This document shows positions 5,851 to 11,817 of a DNA stretch of 13,245 nt, in pieces (position 1 is the first letter of the stretch; each line of letters begins with the position of its first letter). The translations under genes were made by a program, and so were the position numbers. The notes beneath the pieces were generated by a model. That model worked only from the letters and a program-made list of their open reading frames with translations, did no database searches and was not told the DNA's origin. The DNA lies in NCBI GenBank assembly GCA_022759345.1, contig JAEMPK010000073.1, positions 1 through 13,245 of the forward strand, written 5' to 3'. This stretch comes from Pyrobaculum sp. GTDB lineage: Archaea; Thermoproteota; Thermoprotei; Thermoproteales; Thermoproteaceae.

Positions 5851-6786
5851 ATGTTGTTTAGGAAGGAAAGGGGCGACGGGGCTAAGGCGTTGCGTGAAGA
5901 GTTGCGTAGGCCCGGTATAGTGCTTGTCCCTGGGGTTTTCAACGCCTTAACTGCGCTTATGGCCCAAAATCTCGGGTTTAAGGCGGTTTACGTGTCGGGG
6001 GCGGCGGTGACTGCCTCTATGGCGTTGCCGGACTTAGGTCTGATAACTATGGATGAGATGGTGAGGACTGTAAAATACATAGTGGATGCTGTGGATATCC
6101 CAGTGATTGTGGACATAGATACAGGTTATGGAGAGGCGCTTAACGTCATGAGAGCCGTCAGAGAATTCGAAGCGGTGGGAGCCGCGGGGATACAGCTGGA
6201 GGACCAGGTCTTGCCAAAGAAGTGCGGCCACCTCGGCGGCAAGGCTTTAGTTCAGCCTGAGGAAATGGCTAAAAAGGTTAAGGCCGCGGTGGAGGCTAGG
6301 AGAAATCCGGATTTTGTAATCATCGCGAGGACAGACGCCGTTGGGGTGACTGGCTTCGAAGATGCCGTGGAGAGGGCGAAGCTTTACCTCGAGGTGGGGG
6401 CCGACGTCATATTTCCAGAGGCTCTCCGAACAGAGGAGGAATTTAGAGAGTTTGCCAAACGGGTCAAGGCTCCGCTTCTGGCCAACATGACCGAGTTCGG
6501 AGTGTCTCCGCTTATACCGGCGAAGCGGCTAGAGGAGTATGGCTATAAGTTTGTGATTTTCCCAGTAACCGCGTTGAGAGCCGCCATGTACGCAATAAGG
6601 GAGGTTTTCAAATCAATAATGGAGGAGGGCACCCAAGCCGCCTGGCTTAACAAGATGTTTACGCGTAAAGAGCTTTATGAGCTGATAAGGTATTATGATT
6701 ACGAAAAACTAGATTCTGAAATCGCAAAATCGGTAGACGATATTTACAAGACATTTAAAAAGAGAGACCATGGATCGCGTAACTAA
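5851..6786 (+). CDS. prpB: 2-methylisocitrate lyase (isocitrate lyase/PEP mutase superfamily)
   Basis: Splits 2-methylisocitrate into pyruvate and succinate, the last step of the methylcitrate pathway for propionyl-CoA, in the cytoplasm. The 311 residues are the usual length for PrpB. Seen: PGVFNALTALMAQ (27-39), the substrate loop YVSGAAVTAS (47-56), metal-site strand VDIDTGYG (87-94), GIQLEDQ (113-119) and the catalytic loop KKCGH (123-127) with the active-site Cys of the lyases. This loop separates the protein from PEP mutase and oxaloacetate decarboxylase relatives; the short length separates it from true isocitrate lyase. Its gene overlaps prpD by 17 nt, and the pairing with a PrpD strengthens the methylisocitrate assignment. 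A close homolog acting on another 2-methylcitrate-like substrate cannot be excluded. The ATG at 5851 fits a leaderless start. Confidence 0.92.
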   Translation: MLFRKERGDGAKALREELRRPGIVLVPGVFNALTALMAQNLGFKAVYVSGAAVTASMALPDLGLITMDEMVRTVKYIVDAVDIPVIVDIDTGYGEALNVMRAVREFEAVGAAGIQLEDQVLPKKCGHLGGKALVQPEEMAKKVKAAVEARRNPDFVIIARTDAVGVTGFEDAVERAKLYLEVGADVIFPEALRTEEEFREFAKRVKAPLLANMTEFGVSPLIPAKRLEEYGYKFVIFPVTALRAAMYAIREVFKSIMEEGTQAAWLNKMFTRKELYELIRYYDYEKLDSEIAKSVDDIYKTFKKRDHGSRN

Positions 6787-8131
6787 GATCTTGGCTGAAT
6801 ATACAAACGCAATAGAGTTTTCCAAAGTACCTGCGGAAACCCGCTACGAGGTTAAGCGCAGGATCATAGACTCGGTTGCGGTGGCCTTCGCGGCGTATAC
6901 CGAAGAGCCGGTGGCTATCGCCAGACGGGTAGCTTCTAGGTTCTTGGCCTCCGAGGGGGCCCGGGTAATGGGGACGCGTTATAGAGTGACGCCGGACTGG
7001 GCTACGTTTGTAAACGGGCTCATGATCAGGTATCACGACTACAACGACACATACCTCTCGAAGGAGCCTCTTCATCCCAGCGACTTGATAGCCGCGGCGG
7101 TGGCCACCGGCGAGTATGTAGATGCGAAAGGCACGGACCTCATAACTGCCGTGGCCATAGGGTATGAGGCGTCTGTCTCTTTTTGCGACGGCGGTACTCT
7201 CCGGAAGAGGGGGTGGGATCACGTGAACTTCTTAGGCATAGGAAGCGTCTTAGCCGCCGCCAAGTTGCTAAGGCTAGACGTCACAAAGACTCAACATGCA
7301 CTTGCCCTCTACGTTGTGCCCCATGCCGCCATGCGCCAGACGAGAGTTGGCGAGTTGAGCATGTGGAAAGGCGCCGCGGCGGCCAACGCAAGCAGAAACG
7401 CCGTCTTTGCCGCCTTGCTCGCGCGCGATGGCTTCACTGGACCCCACAAGCCGTTTGAGGGGGAGATGGGCTTCTTTAGGCAGTTGTTGCAAGGTAATTT
7501 CGACCTCTCGGCGCTTAGGAGTCTAGAGGAGCTTAAGCCGCCGCGGCGCATATTGGACACGTACATAAAGCCCTACCCTGTAGAGTACCACGCACAGACC
7601 GCCGTGGAGGCCGCCTTGAAGCTGAGGGAAAAGGTAAGACTAGAGGAGGTCGAGAAGATTAGGATAGACACCTACGAGGCCGCCTACACGATCATAGGGC
7701 CTAAAGACCCCGAGAAGTGGGACCCACACACAAAAGAAACCGCGGATCACTCCATCATGTGGGTAACCGCCGCCGCCCTTGTGTGGGGCCCCATAAAGAT
7801 ACAACACTATAAAGACGTCAGAAACCCCGCTGTCCTGTCGCTTATGAAGAAGATGGAGGTGAACCTAGACCCTGAGCTCGACAAGCTGTACCCCCAAGCC
7901 TTCCCAACAGTCCTGACGGTGATTACGAAGAGCGGAGCTAAATACACAGAAAGAGTGGATTACGCCAAGGGACATCCCAAGAACCCCATGTCCGACAAAG
8001 AGCTGGAGGAAAAGTTTGAAGAACTTACCAGAGACGTGTTGCCTGAGGAAAGACGGAAAGAAACGTTACGCATACTTTGGAAACTTGAAGATTACGACGT
8101 CAAAGACGTGTTAGACGCTCTCACTGTCTAG
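6770..8131 (+). CDS. prpD: 2-methylcitrate dehydratase (MmgE/PrpD family)
   Basis: Dehydrates 2-methylcitrate to 2-methylaconitate in the methylcitrate pathway. The 453 residues span the whole MmgE/PrpD fold. Seen: an N-terminal helical domain with RRIIDSVAVAFAAY (29-42); NGLMIRYHDYNDTYL and HPSDLIAAAVA (about 83-112), the most diagnostic block, with conserved His/Asp; RGWDHVN; the K-G-AAAANASRNAVFAALLA helix; KPYPVEYHAQTAVEAAL in the second domain; DHSIMWV and GHPKNPMSDKELEEKF near the end. All are standard for PrpD. The start overlaps the prpB 3' end by 17 nt in another frame, implying coupled translation. The 2-methylaconitate isomerisation step and the methylcitrate synthase are not in this window. 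MmgE/PrpD members also include cis-aconitate decarboxylase-like enzymes, but the prpB neighbour favours the dehydratase. Confidence 0.92.
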   Translation: MDRVTKILAEYTNAIEFSKVPAETRYEVKRRIIDSVAVAFAAYTEEPVAIARRVASRFLASEGARVMGTRYRVTPDWATFVNGLMIRYHDYNDTYLSKEPLHPSDLIAAAVATGEYVDAKGTDLITAVAIGYEASVSFCDGGTLRKRGWDHVNFLGIGSVLAAAKLLRLDVTKTQHALALYVVPHAAMRQTRVGELSMWKGAAAANASRNAVFAALLARDGFTGPHKPFEGEMGFFRQLLQGNFDLSALRSLEELKPPRRILDTYIKPYPVEYHAQTAVEAALKLREKVRLEEVEKIRIDTYEAAYTIIGPKDPEKWDPHTKETADHSIMWVTAAALVWGPIKIQHYKDVRNPAVLSLMKKMEVNLDPELDKLYPQAFPTVLTVITKSGAKYTERVDYAKGHPKNPMSDKELEEKFEELTRDVLPEERRKETLRILWKLEDYDVKDVLDALTV

Positions 8132-8221
8132 CTTTCGCCCCGACAGAAGACTATAAACATAATGAGGTTTTACAGATCGTCCTTGGCTTGGTGCAATAAA
8201 TTCCACCGAATGAGGGATTTG

Positions 8222-9184
8222 TTACTTTGACGCCTTCCAGTCCACGAGGGATGCTACCGGCTTCCCCTTCATTTTCATTACATACGCCGTTGCAGATAGG
8301 GCAGAGGCTACCCCCATGGCAGCCGCTATAACCGCTTGCTTGTAAGGATACGCCACGATGTCGCCTGCGGCGAAGACGCCTGGCGTCTTTGTTTTGCCTT
8401 CCCAATCGGCAATTATTTCGCCGCGTTCATTAAGTTCCGCCAAGTGACGTACGAAGTCGCTCTTAGTCACATAGCCCACCTCGATGAACACCGCCGCGAC
8501 GGGCAGCTCCTGTACTTCTCCAGTCTTTTTGTTCCTCACCACCACGGCTTTGACCTTAGTATCGCCCTTGATCTCCACGACTTCGCTGTTAGGCATAAAC
8601 ACAGCCTTCCCCAGTCGTTTGGCTTGTTCAATAAACTCCTCGTCGTGAATCGGCTTGTCGGAGGGGAATATCCAGTAAAACTTGTTGGCCACCGAAGACA
8701 AGATAGTGACTGGCTCTCTGGCTAAGTCGCCCCAGCTGACTAACGCCACGTCTTGGCCTTTGAAAAACGGCGCGTCGCAGATGGTGCAGTAGGACACGCC
8801 CTTGTTTTTGAATTTAGCCTCGCCAGGGACGTTGAGCTCCTTGGGAGTCTTCCCGAAGGCTAAGATCACCGCCAAGCTTCTATACTCGTCGCCTCCTTCC
8901 GTCTTGACTACAAACACATCGCCCTCCTTCTCTATGGTCTTCACCTCGTCGAATATGATCTCCGCTCCGAAGGCCCTCGCCTGTTGCTCCACCCGTTTTG
9001 CGAGCTCGGGCCCCGAGATCTTAGGTATGGCGGGATAGTTCTCAATAAGAGTCGTCATATTGAGCTGACCTCCCAAATCTTTACTTATGACAAGCGTCTT
9101 TAGACGTTGTCTCGCGGCATAGAGCGCCGCTGAGAGGCCGGCAATACCCGCGCCAACTATGATCACGTCGTAATCTGCCTGCAT
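8222..9184 (-). CDS. Thioredoxin-reductase-like FAD disulfide oxidoreductase lacking a canonical NADPH site
   Basis: A 320-residue flavoprotein of the low-molecular-weight thioredoxin reductase family. FAD site: GAGIAGLSAALYAARQ at 11-26; the ENYPAIP block at 49-54 and the C-terminal GVFAAGDIVAYPYKQAV complete it. Redox centre: CTIC at 133-136 followed by the acid/base Asp (CDAPFF). The segment where the NADPH-binding GxGxxA and HRRxxxRA motifs should be reads DVALVSWGDLAREPVTI ... FYWIFPSDKP: neither motif is present. This resembles the archaeal/clostridial enzymes known not to use NADPH (for example Thermoplasma TrxR and ferredoxin-linked FFTR), so a ferredoxin or other donor is possible, but that is inference. 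Start: ATG at 9184 is 24.5 nt from a TATA-like box and ~8 residues before the dinucleotide motif; longer frames up to 9517 read through unlikely sequence. Convergent with prpD. Confidence 0.88.
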   Translation of the reverse strand: MQADYDVIIVGAGIAGLSAALYAARQRLKTLVISKDLGGQLNMTTLIENYPAIPKISGPELAKRVEQQARAFGAEIIFDEVKTIEKEGDVFVVKTEGGDEYRSLAVILAFGKTPKELNVPGEAKFKNKGVSYCTICDAPFFKGQDVALVSWGDLAREPVTILSSVANKFYWIFPSDKPIHDEEFIEQAKRLGKAVFMPNSEVVEIKGDTKVKAVVVRNKKTGEVQELPVAAVFIEVGYVTKSDFVRHLAELNERGEIIADWEGKTKTPGVFAAGDIVAYPYKQAVIAAAMGVASALSATAYVMKMKGKPVASLVDWKASK

Positions 9185-9204
9185 GCCAGCTTTTCCGACA
9201 ACCA

Positions 9205-9212
9205 TTTTTAAC
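9205..9212 (-). promoter_or_regulatory. TATA-like box for the thioredoxin-reductase-like gene
   Basis: Minus-strand GTTAAAAA, centred about 24.5 nt before the ATG at 9184. It is weaker than other TATA boxes here but the only candidate at the right spacing. Confidence 0.4.
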
Positions 9213-9253
9213 GTTTTTAGGCGCCAAAAGCCACGAAGAAGAGCGGGCAATAT

Positions 9254-9729
9254 GTGCATCGTGCCCCTTTCTGCTCCCCGCCGCCTTATGGCGCAAAGAA
9301 GATGCCTAACGCCGCGGCTGGCGTTGGTCATGTTTCTATGTTCGTTTTTCCGCGTATGCTCAAAGAGATATTCACCAAGGCGACATGCGAAACGGACGTG
9401 AAGCCGGGGCGCGTCCTCCACGAGGCGCTTCGGCATGCCAAGAGGTGGCACGCCACCTCGACAAAAACATCGCCGGGCAGGTCGTGCGGCGTGTAGAGCG
9501 TCCGTGCGGCGAGGCAACGTTCAGCCCCAACTTCACCGTGGAGTTCTCAGTCAAGACGCCGGAGCTAGAAGCCCGCGCGGAGGAGACAGGCGGAGACGTA
9601 TACGCCGGCGGGAAGCCGGTTCCCCTCGACAAAAGGGCACGCCGACTTAAGAGGTTAGTCGTAAAGACTTGGCGTATAGACTCATGGTCGAACACTCACA
9701 CAGAGAAGGACCGCACATTATGTCGATAA
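9254..9729 (+). pseudogene. Coding-like frame split by a -1 frameshift; unrecognised product
   Basis: From the GTG at 9254 one frame runs through MFVFPRMLKEIFTKA, VKPGRVLHEALRHAK up to 9442. The frame starting with the G at 9442 continues smoothly as EVARHLDKNIAGQVVRRVER, then SPNFTVEFSVKTPELEAR and a basic KRARRLKRLVVKTWRID, ending at TAA 9727-9729. Restoring one G (AAGAGG to AAGGAGG at about 9440-9445) joins both into a single ~158-residue protein of plausible composition. I do not recognise the family; a Pyrobaculum-type paralogous repeat protein is only a guess. The site AAGAGG is not a slippery heptamer, so programmed frameshifting is unlikely; a real inactivating deletion or a sequencing error are the alternatives. 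The last ~80 bp overlap a remnant on the other strand, so the natural 3' end is uncertain. Confidence 0.5.
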
Positions 9730-9910
9730 ACTCCTTTTTTCCTTCAGCTAAGGCCTCCAGCACTGGCTGTCTCTTGCGACCGACCCCTCTCGGCGCTTTC
9801 AGTTGAAACGCCCACGTCTCTTCGGCCGTCTCCCCGACCTCCCCCAGCCGACACCCAGCCGTCGTCTTCCAGCTCGTCTCTGTGCACCGCGCCGTGACGG
9901 CTGCGTTGTG
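9647..9910 (-). pseudogene. Start-less C-terminal gene remnant, unrecognised
   Basis: Between an in-frame TAG (9911-9913) and a TAA (9647-9649) lies an open frame of 87 codons with no usable start near its beginning (the first GTG is at codon 52). Its middle reads like real protein: WAFQLKAPRGVGRKRQ, PVLEALAEGKKEFIDIM, CGPSLC, then STMSLYAKSLRLTS at the end. No signal of a start, TATA box or intact domain was found, so it looks like the truncated 3' end of a former gene. I cannot name the family. It overlaps the last part of the frameshifted frame on the other strand; at most one of the two can be ancestral coding sequence there. Confidence 0.4.
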
Positions 9911-9920
9911 CTAGATAAAG

Positions 9921-9928
9921 CTTATAAA
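9921..9928 (+). promoter_or_regulatory. TATA box for the uS19-uS17-XPF operon
   Basis: CTTATAAA preceded by GATAAAG, centred about 25 nt before the ATG of uS19 at 9950, giving a leaderless first gene. Confidence 0.6.
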
Positions 9929-9949
9929 CTGTGTCAATAAGCCGCATCA

Positions 9950-10426
9950 ATGTCTTCAAAAGAGCAGGAGGCGCAGAAGGGGAAACAGGGGTGGATTACG
10001 CCTGCTGTCATTCCGCCAGAGGAGTGGGGCACCTTTAGGTATAGGGGAAAGACCTTGGAGGAGTTACTTAACATGTCTATGGATGAGTTTATCAAACTCC
10101 TCCCGGCACGCCAGAGGAGGAGTTTGAAGCGAGGCCTTAAGCCTGAACATAGAAAACTGCTGGAGAAGATTAGGAAGGCGAAACGTCTGGTGGCCCAGGG
10201 AAAGAAGGTCACAATTAAGACACATAGCAGAGACATGATAATACTGCCTGAGATGGTGGGCCTTACAATTCATGTCTACAACGGGATTACGTACATACCT
10301 GTCTTCATCTCGCCTTGGCACATAGGACACTACCTCGGCGAATTTGCCCTCACTACGAAGATTGTGCAACACGGCGAACCTGGACTGAAGGCGACAAGAT
10401 CGTCACTACACATAGCTGCGAAGTAG
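9950..10426 (+). CDS. rps19: Ribosomal protein uS19
   Basis: Small-subunit head protein near the A-site finger contact. At 158 residues it has the longer N-terminus of archaeal/eukaryotic S19 (eukaryotic S15). Seen: FRYRGKTLEELLNMSMDEFIKLLPARQRRSLKRGL (about 29-63) typical of archaeal uS19, THSRDMIILPEMVGLTIHVYNG (about 91-112) and the universal block GHYLGEFALTTKIVQHG (about 125-141). The N-terminal ~20 residues are polar and unstructured, as in relatives. Leaderless ATG at 9950. It is followed after one base by uS17. In most archaea uS19 sits in the S10 operon between uL2 and uL22; here it is found outside it. Confidence 0.96.
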   Translation: MSSKEQEAQKGKQGWITPAVIPPEEWGTFRYRGKTLEELLNMSMDEFIKLLPARQRRSLKRGLKPEHRKLLEKIRKAKRLVAQGKKVTIKTHSRDMIILPEMVGLTIHVYNGITYIPVFISPWHIGHYLGEFALTTKIVQHGEPGLKATRSSLHIAAK

Positions 10427-10427
10427 T

Positions 10428-10865
10428 ATGACAGTGATAAAACTTCAGACGAGGCCTAAAGTCGGCGACGTCGTCACTCTGCCCCAGGGCAAGAAGGTGC
10501 ACGTAAGAAACATCGGCATCCCCTACATTCTGCCTCCTGCCGCTGTGTGCGACGACCCCCTCTGTCCGTGGCATGGCCACTTGAAGATACGTCTAAAGCT
10601 GCTGGAGGTCACGGTGGAGAAGGTCAGGATGCATAAAGCCGCCGTGGTAACCCACGAGTGGGTTCACTACATACCCAAATACAACCGCTACGAGCGCCGC
10701 CGCAGAAGGATAAGGGTGAGGGTGCCCGAGTGTATAGAGGTGAAGCCCGGCGACAAAGTCATCATCGCGGAGACTAGGCCTCTCTCCAAGACAATAGCTT
10801 GGGTCGTCATTGGGAAGAAAGAAGACGTCACAGAGTGGAAGGCCAAACACGAGACCCTCCAGTAG
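10428..10865 (+). CDS. rps17: Ribosomal protein uS17
   Basis: Primary 16S-rRNA-binding protein with an OB fold, 145 residues. Seen: CDDPLCPWHGHLKIR (about 41-55), the archaeal/eukaryotic signature that introduces the OB fold; LLEVTVEKVRMHKAAVVTHEW and YIPKYNRYERRRRRIRVRVPE (RNA-binding, 83-103); VKPGDKVIIAETRPLSKTIAWVVI (107-130), the classic uS17 core. The N-terminal ~40 residues (TRPKVGDVVTLPQGKKVHVRNIGIP) are longer than in bacteria, as usual in archaea. It begins one base after the uS19 stop, and its TAG shares a G with the GTG of the next gene, so all three genes are probably one translational unit. Confidence 0.96.
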   Translation: MTVIKLQTRPKVGDVVTLPQGKKVHVRNIGIPYILPPAAVCDDPLCPWHGHLKIRLKLLEVTVEKVRMHKAAVVTHEWVHYIPKYNRYERRRRRIRVRVPECIEVKPGDKVIIAETRPLSKTIAWVVIGKKEDVTEWKAKHETLQ

Positions 10866-11701
10866 TGCGCAACCCAGTAGTTCTCGTCGATACAAGAGAA
10901 CACGCAGAGGAGGTAATACGACACATTAAGGAGTCCGGTTGCGGCGTCGTAAAGACTAAGCTCGAAGTGGGCGACTACGTAGCTGGCAGATTTGTCTTCG
11001 AGAGGAAGAGCGTAAACGACTTCATAAACTCCATAATCGATGGACGGCTCTTCGACCAAGCCATGCGTCTCCGGGAGGTTGATCTAAAGCCCGCGATAGT
11101 GGTGGAGGGCGACTTATGGAGAGAGCTCAAGCATAGGAAGATTTCGCCAAATGCCGTCTTAGGCGCACAGCTGGCCCTCCACAGCATGGACATAGGCGTT
11201 GTGTATACAGAAGACAAGACGCAAACCGGCGTTCTTCTGTGTCTAGCCGCCAAGAGAGAGACTAAAGGGGGCATCAAGACACCCTCCGTCAAGAAAAAGA
11301 CAGACATAAAGACCTTGCAGATCGCACTGCTTGCCTCTCTGCCCGGCATAGGCCCTAGACGCGCCGAAGAGCTTCTCAAGAAATATGGAACGCCGCTAAA
11401 CGCGTTGCTCAACTACAAGTCGTGGGAAATCGACGAGAAACGACATGTTATAATCAAACGAGTGCTTGAGACGCCCTACGGCGCCTCCTCCTCGCTGGAC
11501 GACTTCATAGAGTCCAACGCCACCCGGCGCCTCCCTTCTGCGTCTCCCGCCGCTCCTCCAGATGCTGGAAACCTTCTCGAGACAAGTGACGGGTTGGGGC
11601 GCCTCTCGTCCTCTTCAACGCGGCACAGGCCGCCCCAGGCGGCTGACGACTCAAGTCGGACTGACCCAGACTCCTCCCGGCAGTCTCAATCCAATGGATG
11701 A
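10865..11701 (+). CDS. xpf: XPF/ERCC4-type structure-specific endonuclease with an unusual C-terminal extension
   Basis: A short crenarchaeal XPF, 278 residues from the GTG at 10865 (TAGTG junction with uS17). Nuclease domain: VLVDTRE (7-12), GDYVAGRFVFERK (36-48) and D52 form the GDX(n)ERKX3D active site that cuts 3'-flaps and related branched DNA, working with PCNA. A helix-hairpin-helix lies at about 157-175 (LASLPGIGPRRAEELLKKYG), with a second, weaker helical pair to about 203. SSLDDFI at 209-215 resembles the C-terminal PIP-type motif with which crenarchaeal XPF proteins normally end. Here the frame continues for another ~62 residues of Ser/Pro/Arg/Asp-rich, low-complexity sequence to a TGA at 11699-11701. 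This tail looks non-conserved, and its opposite strand carries another open frame, so a lost stop codon or rearrangement is likely. The nuclease itself appears intact. Confidence 0.9.
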   Translation: MRNPVVLVDTREHAEEVIRHIKESGCGVVKTKLEVGDYVAGRFVFERKSVNDFINSIIDGRLFDQAMRLREVDLKPAIVVEGDLWRELKHRKISPNAVLGAQLALHSMDIGVVYTEDKTQTGVLLCLAAKRETKGGIKTPSVKKKTDIKTLQIALLASLPGIGPRRAEELLKKYGTPLNALLNYKSWEIDEKRHVIIKRVLETPYGASSSLDDFIESNATRRLPSASPAAPPDAGNLLETSDGLGRLSSSSTRHRPPQAADDSSRTDPDSSRQSQSNG

Positions 11702-11798
11702 GCTTTTGACGCGACTTCGCTTCCGGTTGTAAATTGGCGTTCCGCCGCCTCTGTATGAGATGGGGCGGCTTTTGAGTGGCGATCTTGTAGCCATACTC
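11508..11798 (-). pseudogene. Decayed reading frame opposite the XPF tail
   Basis: This 97-codon open frame has no start and is preceded by two tandem stop codons (TAG TAA). It starts EYGYKIATQKPPHLIQ, continues RQKLIHWIETAGRSLGQSDL and later REGFQHLEERRETQKGGAG. Reading back through the two stops, the same frame runs as PEQVVEATAR inside the end of the glycosidase gene. The first ~50 codons look protein-like, the rest less so. It could be the relic of a gene that once lay between XPF and the glycosidase. With 11702-11817 it makes up the only region here without an intact gene; no repeats or element ends were seen in it. Confidence 0.3.
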
Positions 11799-11817
11799 TT
11801 ACTAACGCGCCGTAGCC

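Noticed and set aside
8132..8221. A small RNA or regulatory element between the convergent prpD and thioredoxin-reductase-like genes (an ACTATAAACA box at 8149 and two ATGAGG copies).
   Set aside because: The TATA-like box has nothing coherent downstream, and the short repeats are within chance for 90 bp; probably only overlapping transcription ends.
9434..9450. Programmed -1 ribosomal frameshift at AAGAGG.
   Set aside because: No slippery heptamer and no stable downstream hairpin or pseudoknot at the correct distance was seen.
9205..9517. A longer thioredoxin-reductase-like protein starting as far upstream as 9517 (-).
   Set aside because: The added ~110 residues are Arg/His-rich without domain character, run opposite the frameshifted gene, and the TATA-like box fits the ATG at 9184.
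9372..9695. A 107-codon open frame on the minus strand.
   Set aside because: It is rich in Ser/Arg/Pro and mirrors the coding-like plus frame; no motif supports it.
9744..9959. A 71-codon minus-strand frame beginning inside the uS19 gene.
   Set aside because: Gly/Arg/Asp-rich low-complexity translation; its start lies beyond the uS19 TATA box, and another frame on the same strand looks more protein-like.
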